A DNA stretch of 64,000 bases from Paracoccus beibuensis (GCF_026162625.1 NZ_JAOTBD010000017.1:1-64000), one strand, 5' to 3'. Shown: positions 44,434 to 50,365, counted from the stretch's first letter. A program made the numbers and translations. Notes: a model not told the origin generated them from the letters alone.

Positions 44434-45468
44434 TCAGGCGTTCTCTTCGGCGCTGCCCTGCGGCAGCTCGTCGGCATAGATGTCGGTCCACAGCTGATCC
44501 AGCGCGGGCTCGGGGCTTTCCTTGGCGAACTCGGCGGAGTCGTTGACGATGTCCTTGATTTCCTTGTCGAGCGCCTTCAGCTCTTCCTCGGAGGCGTGGC
44601 TGCCCTGCAGCAGCAGTTCGCGCACGTTCTCGATCGGGTCACGCTCGTCGCGCATCTTCTGCACTTCCTCGCGCGTCCGATACTTGGCCGGGTCGGACAT
44701 CGAGTGCCCGCGATAACGGTAGGTCATGATTTCAAGGATATAGGGGCCCTTGCCGGCGCGGCAGTGCGCGACGGCCTTTTCGCCGGCGGCCTTCACGGCC
44801 AGGACGTCCATGCCGTCCACCTGTTCGCCGGGGATGCCGAAGGCCTCGCCGCGACCGAAGAAGGTCGTCGATTTCGTCGACCGCTTGACCGAGGTGCCCA
44901 TGGCATACTGGTTGTTCTCGATCACGAAGACGACCGGAAGGTCCCACAGCTCGGCCATGTTGTAGGTCTCGTAGACCTGGCCCTGGTTGGCCGCGCCGTC
45001 GCCGAAATAGGTGAAGGTGACGTTATCATTGCCCAGGTACTTGTCGGCGAAGGCGAGGCCGGCGCCAAGCGGCACCTGCGCGGCGACGATTCCGTGGCCG
45101 CCGTAGAAATGCTTTTCGCGGCTGAACATGTGCATGCTGCCGCCCTTGCCGCGGGAGTAGCCGCCCTCGCGGCCGGTCAGCTCGGCCATGACGCCGCGGG
45201 CCTCCATGCCGCAGGCCAGCATGTGGCCATGGTCGCGATAGGAGGTGATCCGCTTGTCGCCATCCTTGGCGCAGGCTTCCAGCCCCACGACAACCGCTTC
45301 CTGGCCGATGTAGAGGTGGCAGAAACCGCCGATCAGGCCCATGCCGTACAGCTGGCCGGCCTTTTCCTCGAATCGCCGGATCAGCAGCATGTCGCGATAG
45401 TATTTCAGCAACTCGTCCTTCGAGATGTTCGAAGGTGCCTCCATCTGGGGGCTGGGTTTCCTGGCCAT
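44434..45468 (-). CDS. pdhA: Pyruvate dehydrogenase E1 alpha subunit
   Basis: 344 residues. Thiamine diphosphate motif GDGAANQGQVYETYNMAELWDLPVVFVIENN, and phosphorylation-loop-like YRYRGHSMSDPAKYR typical of eukaryote-like heteromeric E1-alpha. FEEKAGQLYGMGLIGGFCHLYIGQEA is the conserved N-terminal block. First gene of the pdhABC operon, transcribed leftwards. In Rhodobacter sphaeroides the CcsR RNAs are reported to affect this complex; the CcsR-like array here lies 1.6 kb upstream on the same strand. Confidence 0.97.
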   Translation of the reverse strand: MARKPSPQMEAPSNISKDELLKYYRDMLLIRRFEEKAGQLYGMGLIGGFCHLYIGQEAVVVGLEACAKDGDKRITSYRDHGHMLACGMEARGVMAELTGREGGYSRGKGGSMHMFSREKHFYGGHGIVAAQVPLGAGLAFADKYLGNDNVTFTYFGDGAANQGQVYETYNMAELWDLPVVFVIENNQYAMGTSVKRSTKSTTFFGRGEAFGIPGEQVDGMDVLAVKAAGEKAVAHCRAGKGPYILEIMTYRYRGHSMSDPAKYRTREEVQKMRDERDPIENVRELLLQGSHASEEELKALDKEIKDIVNDSAEFAKESPEPALDQLWTDIYADELPQGSAEENA

Positions 45469-45574
45469 GCGGCATGTCCTCTTGGCAGGGTGGTCGGGAT
45501 AGTTCAGCGTTAAACTAATTCGTAGCGCATCGCCGCCAGCCGTGCAATGCCACCGGATGCCGGGTCGGCGGGCG

Positions 45575-45868
45575 CTATTTCAGGATGATTTCATCGGCGC
45601 GGACGACGCCCAGGACCTCCCTCGCGCGCTCGTCCAGAAGGTCGATGTCGAGGTAGTCGTCGGACATGCGGTGCGTCAGGTTCTGCATGCGGGAAACATC
45701 GTCGCGCAAGTCGTCCCGGGCGATGCGCAACTCGGCCGTCTCGGCGTCGATCTGGATGCGGCGCAGGATGCCCGACGGTCCCTGCACGGCGGCGAAGGCG
45801 AAATAGAGCCCCAGCGCGGCGGTCAGGACCAGAAAGACGGTGGCGCCGATCGACAGGCGTTGGGGCAT
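45575..45868 (-). CDS. FtsB/DivIC-like septum formation initiator
   Basis: 97 residues: one membrane helix (GATVFLVLTAALGLYFAFAAV) and a periplasmic coiled coil (RRIQIDAETAELRIARDDLRDDVSRMQNL), ending LDERAREVLGVVRADEIILK, the conserved FtsB tail. FtsB joins FtsL and FtsQ in the divisome. Position upstream of pdhA is usual for alphaproteobacteria (eno-ftsB-pdhA region), though eno is not seen here. Confidence 0.92.
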   Translation of the reverse strand: MPQRLSIGATVFLVLTAALGLYFAFAAVQGPSGILRRIQIDAETAELRIARDDLRDDVSRMQNLTHRMSDDYLDIDLLDERAREVLGVVRADEIILK

Positions 45869-45926
45869 CGGGGATTCCTTCTTGTGGACGGATCATGCCA
45901 CAGCCCGTGCCGGCGGGGAATCCCCC

Positions 45927-46706
45927 TCAGGCGCGGTCGCGGAAGATCGCCTCGATCCGCTTCGCCTCGTCCGCAAGACCCCAGGGCGGGTTCAGCACCC
46001 ACATTCCCGACCCAAGCATCCCATGCCCTTGGCGCGCCGGCGGGAAGCGGACCTCTGACAGCAGGGCGTCGGGGAACTGGATGGCCAGCGTCGCGGTCAT
46101 GGCCATGTGGCGATGGTCGGTCAGGATCGGATACCACAGCGCGATCGCGCCGACGTTCCACTTGCGGGCGATCAGCGCGATCTGGCGTGGGATCGCGGCA
46201 TAGTCGTCCTTCACCTCGAAGCTGGGATCGATCAGCATCAGTCCGCGGCGGGGTGTCGGAGGGCAGACGGCCTGCGCCACCTGAAAGCCGTCGCGCGCAT
46301 GAAGCGTGGCAAAGCCCGCGACCTGCCGCAGCGCCTCGTATTCGGCGGGGTGAAGCTCTGCCAGGTGGGTGCGGTCCTCGAAGCGCAGGAACTGCGCCGC
46401 GATCAGCGGAGAGCCGGGATAGGACCGCGGTCCGTGAACCGCCCGGACATTCGCCACCGCGCGCAGAAGCGGATGGTCGCGGGGCAGCCATCCTTCGGCC
46501 TCGGCGCGGGCAAAGCCTGTCGCGGCCTCTCCGGTCTTGCGAGACTGCTCGCTTTGCAGGTCGTAAAGTCCGCGGCCCGCATGCGTCTCGATATAGGACA
46601 ATGGCTTGTCCTTGCGCGTCAGGTAATCCAGCGCCGACGCCAGAAGTGCGTGCTTGTGCAGGTCGGCCAGATTCCCGGCGTGATAGGCATGTTGATAGCT
46701 GAGCAT
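45927..46706 (-). CDS. rlmJ: 23S rRNA (adenine(2030)-N6)-methyltransferase
   Basis: 259 residues: MLSYQHAYHAGNLADLHKHA is the RlmJ hallmark N-terminus; YIETHAGRGLYDL is the SAM-binding loop and LMLIDPSFEVKDDY holds the catalytic DPSFE motif. AIQFPDALLSEVRF and MLGSGMWVLNPPWGL follow. It methylates A2030 of 23S rRNA. The gene lies between ftsB and DUF2945 on the minus strand. Confidence 0.95.
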   Translation of the reverse strand: MLSYQHAYHAGNLADLHKHALLASALDYLTRKDKPLSYIETHAGRGLYDLQSEQSRKTGEAATGFARAEAEGWLPRDHPLLRAVANVRAVHGPRSYPGSPLIAAQFLRFEDRTHLAELHPAEYEALRQVAGFATLHARDGFQVAQAVCPPTPRRGLMLIDPSFEVKDDYAAIPRQIALIARKWNVGAIALWYPILTDHRHMAMTATLAIQFPDALLSEVRFPPARQGHGMLGSGMWVLNPPWGLADEAKRIEAIFRDRA

Positions 46707-46745
46707 CGGACAGCCTTATCGCGGCGGGGCGGGCGGGGGAAGCGG

Positions 46746-46958
46746 TCAGTCGACGCGTTTCAGTTCGGACCTGCTCTTCAGGACGCGGTCGCCGTCGTCC
46801 TGTTCGATCATGTAGGCCGGCTCGTCCTTGCTGGCCTTGCGCTTGATCTTGCTGCCCTTGATCGTGCGTTCGACGTCGTCGGTGAAGACCTCGGTGATCT
46901 TGCCGGTGGCGGTGCTGCCCGACCAGTTCCACTCGACCTTGGTTCCCTTGCGAAACAT
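46746..46958 (-). CDS. DUF2945 (HVA1/TUDOR-like) small protein
   Basis: 70 residues: MFRKGTKVEWNWSGSTATGK, TEVFTDDVERTIKGSKIKRKASKDEPAYMIEQDDGDRVLKSRSELK. This is the complete DUF2945 domain, also called hypervirulence-associated TUDOR-like, a small beta-barrel. The function is unknown in bacteria; a nucleic acid or peptide-binding role is a guess. Its ribosome binding site AGGGGA is present twice in a 12-bp tandem repeat. It lies 85 bp downstream of the last hairpin of the RNA array on the same strand, so array read-through could include it. Confidence 0.85.
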   Translation of the reverse strand: MFRKGTKVEWNWSGSTATGKITEVFTDDVERTIKGSKIKRKASKDEPAYMIEQDDGDRVLKSRSELKRVD

Positions 46959-46988
46959 GCTGCGTCCCCTGCTGCGTCCCCTGCTGCG
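46959..46988 (-). repeat. 12-bp tandem repeat spanning the DUF2945 ribosome binding site
   Basis: The unit GCTGCGTCCCCT occurs at 46959-46970 and 46971-46982, with a partial third copy GCTGCG at 46983-46988. On the gene strand this reads AGGGGACGCAGC twice, immediately before the ATG, so two AGGGGA Shine-Dalgarno-like sequences lie 7 and 19 bases upstream. Copy-number change would alter initiation spacing. Confidence 0.85.
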
Positions 46989-47043
46989 ATGGTCGCAGGA
47001 AAATGCGCAGGACGCGATCGGGTTCCGGGTGCTGAAACGAAAC

Positions 47044-47198
47044 GCGGCGGCACCCAGGGAGGAGGAGGGGTGCCGCCGCTGAACGCTGGCCCAGGGAGGA
47101 GGAGGGGCCGCGCATGGGGTGCGGTGCCGGCCAGGGAGGAGGAGGGCCACCACCGCGAACGCCAGATCCGGGAGGGAGGAGGAGGGACCCGGCGCATC
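47044..47198 (-). ncRNA. CcsR/cuckoo-like small RNA module 3 (distal, four hairpins)
   Basis: Hairpin 9 (47165-47198): CCGGG with CCCGG plus outer GAT/ATC. Hairpin 10 (47121-47156): GCGGTG with CACCGC, two mismatches, then GGCC with GGCC. Hairpin 11 (47084-47112) matches hairpin 7 of module 2 base for base. Hairpin 12 (47044-47079): GCGGCGGCACCC with GGGTGCCGCCGC, twelve perfect pairs, followed on the minus strand by GTTTCGTTTC, so it could also serve as the terminator of the array. Loops all carry the CCUCCUCCC RNA motif. Confidence 0.8.
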
Positions 47199-47228
47199 GC
47201 TTTGCCGCAAACGGGGCGGCTATGTGAT

Positions 47229-47380
47229 GCGGCGACCCCAGGGAGGAGGAGGGGGTCGCCGCGCAACGCTGGCCCAGGGAGGAGGAGGGGCCGCGTATGG
47301 GGTGCGGTGTCAGCCAGGGAGGAGGAGGGCTTTCACCGCTTGCGCGGACCCGGGGAGGGAGGAGGAGAGGGTCCGGCGCA
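47229..47380 (-). ncRNA. CcsR/cuckoo-like small RNA module 2 (four hairpins)
   Basis: Hairpin 5 (47341-47380): TGCGC pairs with GCGCA, then GGACCC with GGGTCC. Hairpin 6 (47304-47339): GCGGTG with CACCGC, an internal mismatch, then AGCC with GGCT. Hairpin 7 (47267-47295): CGC with GCG, bulged T, GGCCC with GGGCC. Hairpin 8 (47229-47262): GCGGCGACCCC with GGGGTCGCCGC, eleven perfect pairs. All loops carry the CCUCCUCCC RNA motif. Order and stem types parallel modules 1 and 3, so the modules arose by duplication of a four-hairpin unit. Confidence 0.8.
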
Positions 47381-47414
47381 TTCGGGTGCCGCAGATGGGG
47401 CGGCTATGTTACAT
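47381..47414 (-). other. Spacer between RNA modules 1 and 2 with a motif-free hairpin
   Basis: 34 bases, holding the inverted repeat GCCGC / GCGGC (in TGCCGCAGATGGGGCGGCTATGT) without the GGGAGGAGG motif. A closely similar spacer (47199-47228; TGCCGCAAACGGGGCGGCTATGT) separates modules 2 and 3. The repetition at the same relative place suggests a conserved processing, termination or promoter element between modules. Confidence 0.6.
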
Positions 47415-47572
47415 GCGGCGGCCCCTGGGGAGGAGGATCGGAGCCGCCGCGGTCCGCACGAAACCCTGGGAGGAGGAGTGGGTTCCTGCGTATCTTTGGG
47501 CGACATCCTCCAGGGAGGAGGAGGGGAGGATGTCGCCGTTCCCGGACCCAGGGAGGAGGAGAGGGCCGGGAA
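47415..47572 (-). ncRNA. CcsR/cuckoo-like small RNA module 1 (promoter-proximal, four hairpins)
   Basis: First module after the DUF1127 stop (10 bp downstream). Hairpin 1 (47539-47572) pairs TTCCCGG with CCGGGAA and CCC with GGG around a bulged A. Hairpin 2 (47499-47537) is a 13-bp perfect stem, GGCGACATCCTCC with GGAGGATGTCGCC. Hairpin 3 (47455-47490) is imperfect with AACCC/GGGTT next to the loop. Hairpin 4 (47415-47450) pairs GCGGCGGC with GCCGCCGC. The minus-strand RNA exposes CCUCCUCCC in each loop, complementary to Shine-Dalgarno sequences. CcsR1-4 of Rhodobacter sphaeroides, also downstream of a DUF1127 gene (CcaF1), share this motif. Exact RNA ends are not visible. Confidence 0.8.
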
Positions 47573-47581
47573 TGGGAATTC

Positions 47582-47809
47582 TTACTGTGCCGAACCCCAC
47601 GCCGCTTCGTGGGCCAGCCGGGTGATCATCGAGCGGTTGATGCCCAGATCGTCCAGGTCGCGGGTCGTCAGGGCGTTCAGTTCACGCACGGTCTGGCGGT
47701 ACACGGCCCGGCGGGCCCGGTTTTCCTGAACGCGGTGGATCGCGGTCAGCAGGCGGCCACGCAGGCCGGAGTCGGCGGCGGCGTTCTGTGCATGTGCGAT
47801 AACAGCCAT
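47582..47809 (-). CDS. DUF1127 domain protein (CcaF1-like), head of the RNA array
   Basis: 75 residues: MAVIAHAQNAAADSGLRGRL, then RARRAVYRQTVRELNALTTRDLDDLGINRSMITRLAHEAAWG. The second half is the DUF1127 (YjiS-like) domain with RELNALTTRDLDDLGI. ATG 47809 has AAGGA seven bases upstream. Its stop lies 10 bp before the first hairpin on the same strand. In Rhodobacter sphaeroides the equivalent gene RSP_6037 (CcaF1) is co-transcribed with CcsR1-4 from a heat-shock sigma factor (RpoH) promoter, and the protein is reported to bind RNA. The same gene-plus-array order here supports homology of the locus. Confidence 0.92.
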   Translation of the reverse strand: MAVIAHAQNAAADSGLRGRLLTAIHRVQENRARRAVYRQTVRELNALTTRDLDDLGINRSMITRLAHEAAWGSAQ

Positions 47810-47843
47810 CGTTCTATCCTTTCGTCTCGTCTTCGCCGTTCCC

Positions 47844-47873
47844 GGATTGGCCCGGCGCTTCGTTGAACCCAAG
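47844..47873 (-). promoter_or_regulatory. Candidate RpoH-type promoter upstream of the DUF1127 gene (weak)
   Basis: On the minus strand CTTGGG is followed after 17 bases by CCAATCC, about 35 bp before the DUF1127 ATG. The CTTG element matches the -35 of alphaproteobacterial RpoH promoters; the -10 match is poor. Proposed mainly because the orthologous Rhodobacter locus is RpoH-controlled. No better candidate was seen in 47810-48142. Confidence 0.25.
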
Positions 47874-47919
47874 ATGGCCCCAACGCCGCGGATGCACAAC
47901 GGACGGTTTCGGAATGCTG

Positions 47920-47938
47920 CCATGCAGCAAATGCATGG
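47920..47938. promoter_or_regulatory. Perfect 7-bp inverted repeat in the DUF1127-mrp intergenic region
   Basis: CCATGCA (47920-47926) and TGCATGG (47932-47938) are separated by GCAAA. The 333 bp between divergent DUF1127 and mrp otherwise holds no gene. The site is 111 bp before the DUF1127 start and about 205 bp before mrp; it has the form of a dimer-binding operator, but I do not recognise the factor. Confidence 0.5.
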
Positions 47939-48142
47939 GTAAGGCTGACCTTTCACGTGCTTGTGTGCTGAAAATACGTCACAAAATTGACACGATACAT
48001 CCGTTAGCGATCACGCTGCGGCTGCGAAAAGCCGCGTATCTTCGGGTGGTTACGTTCGCGCGGTACGCAATGTCGCAGGGGGTGTTGAGACCCGCACATC
48101 TATGCTTCATGCTGCCGGGCACACAAGACAGAGGTCGCTAAC

Positions 48143-49228
48143 ATGCCCGTCACCCGCGAAACGATTCTTACGGCAATCTCCGGCATTGCCCTGCCGCAGG
48201 GCGGAACCTTGGGAGAGGCGGACCTTGTTCGCGCCGTGATGGTAGACGGCGACACCGTGCGATTCGTCATCGAGGTCGAGAACGCCGCCACCGCGCGCGC
48301 CATGCAGCCCGTGGAGGCCGAGGCACGTGCGCGGCTGGAGCGGCTGCCGGAAGTCGGCAAGGTCCAGATCGTCATGACCGCCCCCGCGCGTCCGGAGCCG
48401 CCCAAGGCCGTGTCGGGTGCTGCGCCGTCGCTGAAGGTGGGCGGACATCCCAAGCCCCAGGCCGGTCCCCAGGCGATCCCGGGCGTGCGCAGCATCGTCG
48501 CCATCGGATCGGGCAAGGGGGGGGTCGGCAAGTCGACTGTGACCTCGAACCTGGCGGTGGCGCTGGCGCGGGCGGGACGCCGGGTCGGGTTGCTGGACGC
48601 CGACATCTATGGCCCGTCGCAGCCGCGAATGATGGGCGTGTCGGGCCGTCCCGCCAGCCCCGACGGCCAGCGGATCGAACCGATGCACGCGCATGGCGTC
48701 ACCGTCATGTCCATCGGCCTGATGCTGAAGGAGGGCGAGGCGCTGGTCTGGCGCGGCCCGATGCTGATGGGTGCGCTCCAGCAGCTTCTGCAGCAGGTGA
48801 ACTGGGGCGAGCTGGACGTGCTGCTGATCGACCTGCCGCCCGGCACCGGCGACGTGCAGCTGAGCCTGTGCCAAAAGGCGCCGGTCACCGGGGCGATCAT
48901 CGTGTCCACACCGCAGGACGTGGCGCTTCTGGATGCGCGCCGGGCGATTGACATGTTCAACAAGCTGAAAACCCCGGTCCTGGGGCTGGTCGAGAACATG
49001 TCCACCTATATCTGTCCCAATTGCGGCCACGAGGCGCACCTGTTCGGCCATGGCGGTGTCGCAGCCGAGGCCGATGCCTTGGGCCTGCCCTTCCTCGGTG
49101 CGCTGCCGCTGCAGCTCGAGGTTCGCCTGGCCGGCGATTCGGGCCGTCCTGCCGCCCTGGGCGACAGTGCGGTCGCGGCGGCCTATGCAAGCCTGGCGGA
49201 CCGTCTGGTCAAGGGCGGCATCGCCTGA
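48143..49228 (+). CDS. mrp: Mrp/ApbC family iron-sulfur cluster carrier ATPase
   Basis: 361 residues. An N-terminal DUF59/MIP18 domain (TRETILTAISGIALPQGG, residues 1-85) is followed by a Pro/Ala linker and the P-loop ATPase domain: IVAIGSGKGGVGKSTVTSNLAVALA. GLLDADIYGPSQPRMMG and LLIDLPPGTGDVQLSL are standard. The Fe-S CxxC is in MSTYICPNCGHEAHLFG. It carries Fe-S clusters to target apoproteins. It stands alone, divergent from the DUF1127 gene. Confidence 0.96.
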   Translation: MPVTRETILTAISGIALPQGGTLGEADLVRAVMVDGDTVRFVIEVENAATARAMQPVEAEARARLERLPEVGKVQIVMTAPARPEPPKAVSGAAPSLKVGGHPKPQAGPQAIPGVRSIVAIGSGKGGVGKSTVTSNLAVALARAGRRVGLLDADIYGPSQPRMMGVSGRPASPDGQRIEPMHAHGVTVMSIGLMLKEGEALVWRGPMLMGALQQLLQQVNWGELDVLLIDLPPGTGDVQLSLCQKAPVTGAIIVSTPQDVALLDARRAIDMFNKLKTPVLGLVENMSTYICPNCGHEAHLFGHGGVAAEADALGLPFLGALPLQLEVRLAGDSGRPAALGDSAVAAAYASLADRLVKGGIA

Positions 49229-49293
49229 CCACCTGCCGGACCACGGGATTTTCCGGGACATCTGGGAAAGCGCGGGAACGCCATCGGAACCAG

Positions 49294-49309
49294 CTCACGG
49301 ATCCGTGAG
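49294..49309. promoter_or_regulatory. 16-bp perfect palindrome with a third half-site
   Basis: CTCACGGATCCGTGAG is fully self-complementary; ACGTGAG (49313-49319) repeats one arm four bases later. It lies 65 bp past the mrp stop and at the end of the doubtful zinc-ribbon ORF. No T-run follows, so it resembles an operator more than a terminator. Confidence 0.5.
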
Positions 49310-49501
49310 AATACGTGAGCATCTTCCGCATTTAATGTTAAAGTCACTGCCTTCCCTGCTTGCATCGGCGGGATGTGTGGCGATCTCGCCGCAGGTGGCG
49401 CAAAAAGCTACCTGCGCAACATCTTCTAAATCTGGTGTGACTTTACAGCAACTGCACCACAATTGGTGGTTGAATGGCGTGTTTGGGCGATTCGCAACCA
49501 A
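49295..49501 (-). CDS. Possible small zinc-ribbon protein (Com-like), doubtful
   Basis: 68 codons from a TTG at 49501. The product holds three Cys pairs: WCSCCKVTPD, AFCATCGEIA and DFNIKCGRCSRIL. The last resembles the Mu Com-type zinc ribbon (IKCPRC/ IRCxxC). No ribosome binding site or ATG/GTG start is visible. The DNA is lower in GC than both neighbours and its codon use is atypical, which fits a remnant of phage or foreign origin. It occupies most of an otherwise gene-free gap between mrp and mraZ. It may be a pseudogene. Confidence 0.3.
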   Translation of the reverse strand: MVANRPNTPFNHQLWCSCCKVTPDLEDVAQVAFCATCGEIATHPADASREGSDFNIKCGRCSRILTDP

Positions 49502-49509
49502 AATCTACG

Positions 49510-49765
49510 GTCGAGACGCATATTTCACTTCTGTTGGCGGCGAAGAAGACCGTTGCTTCCCGTGAATTCCCGTGTCAAAACCAGATCACGAAAACGGGCA
49601 GCAAAACGGGGCGCCAAGACCCCAACGAAGGCGAAGCAGACTTCATACAGGCATCCGTTTTCCAACATAGCCGACCCGCATGCGCGAGCAGCACCTCCCC
49701 CAGGTGGCGCGTGACGGGTCGGCAACCAACCCCGCAAAGGGGCCCGGGTAATCGGGAACGAGGGC
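49510..49765. other. Gene-free DNA upstream of the mraZ leader hairpin
   Basis: No gene with a start, ribosome binding site and recognisable product was found in these about 255 bp, which presumably contain the dcw promoter. I looked for the TGGGN triplet repeats bound by MraZ in other bacteria and found no clear run. Confidence 0.5.
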
Positions 49766-49810
49766 GGCGGATCGGGCAGTGGCAGCGGCCCGATCCGCCC
49801 TTTCTCTTTC
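49766..49810 (+). terminator. Strong hairpin with T-rich tail in the mraZ leader (terminator or attenuator)
   Basis: GGCGGATCGGGC (49766-49777) pairs perfectly with GCCCGATCCGCC (49788-49799) around a ten-base loop, followed by CTTTCTCTTTC. It lies only 40 bp before the mraZ GTG, so plus-strand transcripts starting further upstream would be terminated or attenuated just before the dcw operon, unless the mraZ promoter lies inside the remaining 40 bp. Confidence 0.8.
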
Positions 49811-49849
49811 GGCTGGTCGAAAGAGCAGGACAGTGAGGGCGGGCGCAAG

Positions 49850-50362
49850 GTGGCGCGGAAGTTCAGAGGCACCGAAACCGTCAAGGTGGATGGCAAGGGT
49901 CGCATGTCGATCCCGGCCCGCCTTCGTCGCGTTTTCGACGCCGGCGACCCGTCCTTCGCAAGCTCGGCCACGGCCCGCACGCAGATCGTCGCCGTCTATG
50001 GCCCCGACTGGTGGAACTGGCTCGAACTCTACAGCATCGAGGCGATGGAGCAGATCGACGAGCAGATCGATCAGCTTCCGCGCGGCAGCCAGCAGCGCCG
50101 CTGGCTGGAGCTTCTGATGAACGGCCAGTCGGTCGAGCTGGAGATCGACCGTGAGGGACGCCTGGTCCTGCCCGCCAGGTTGCGCGACAAGCTGAACCTG
50201 TCCGACGGTGCCGAGACGATCTTCGAATCGCGCGGTGACTATGTTCAGGTTTATCACCCGGACTCGCGTCCCAAGGACGTCGAGGCGCTTGAGGACTTCG
50301 CCTCTGGCTATGGTCCGGAATTCGACCCGCGCGTCTTCCTGCAGCAGACGAACGAGGGGTAG
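49850..50362 (+). CDS. mraZ: Division/cell wall cluster transcriptional repressor MraZ
   Basis: 170 residues, GTG start (MARKFRGTETVKVDGKGRMS), with two SpoVT/AbrB-like domains: VDGKGRMSIPARLRRVF and LEIDREGRLVLPARLRDKLNL. MraZ binds its own promoter and also associates with the nucleoid. It is the first gene of the dcw cluster, 3 bp before rsmH. Alphaproteobacterial MraZ is slightly longer than the 150-residue enterobacterial form, as here. Confidence 0.95.
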   Translation: MARKFRGTETVKVDGKGRMSIPARLRRVFDAGDPSFASSATARTQIVAVYGPDWWNWLELYSIEAMEQIDEQIDQLPRGSQQRRWLELLMNGQSVELEIDREGRLVLPARLRDKLNLSDGAETIFESRGDYVQVYHPDSRPKDVEALEDFASGYGPEFDPRVFLQQTNEG

Positions 50363-50365
50363 GCG

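Larger units (their letters stand above)
47044..47572 (-). repeat. Array of twelve inverted repeats with conserved loop GGGAGGAGG
   Basis: Twelve stem-loops occupy 529 bp. Every loop has GGGAGGAGG on the plus strand (CCTCCTCCC on the minus strand). Spans: 47539-47572, 47499-47537, 47455-47490, 47415-47450, 47341-47380, 47304-47339, 47267-47295, 47229-47262, 47165-47198, 47121-47156, 47084-47112, 47044-47079. Gaps, in transcription order, are 1, 8, 4, 34, 1, 8, 4, 30, 8, 8 and 4 bases, which gives three four-hairpin modules. Stems differ from hairpin to hairpin but stay paired. There is no sign of protein-coding constraint; long open frames crossing the array are by-products of its GC-rich repeats. 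Confidence 0.95.

Noticed and set aside
47044..47572. Array as plus-strand G-quadruplex or ribosome binding site cluster
   Set aside because: GGAGGAGG runs could form G-quadruplexes, but perfect flanking stems and the minus-strand DUF1127 context point to minus-strand hairpin RNAs; no plus-strand genes follow the SD-like loops.
46960..47580. Possible CRISPR array in the repeated GGGAGGAGG region
   Set aside because: The conserved part is only about 9-12 bases and always sits in the loop of an inverted repeat; unit spacing is irregular and grouped in fours; there are no unique spacers of constant length and no cas genes. A hairpin RNA array fits far better.
46107..47729. Long plus-strand open frames (over 500 codons) crossing rlmJ, DUF2945 and the hairpin array
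   Set aside because: They are antisense to rlmJ and DUF2945, contain low-complexity Gly/Arg runs caused by the repeats, and have no ribosome binding site or family likeness.
49510..49849. MraZ-binding TGGGN repeats before mraZ
   Set aside because: No spaced set of TGGG triplets was visible; the region is dominated by a terminator-like hairpin.
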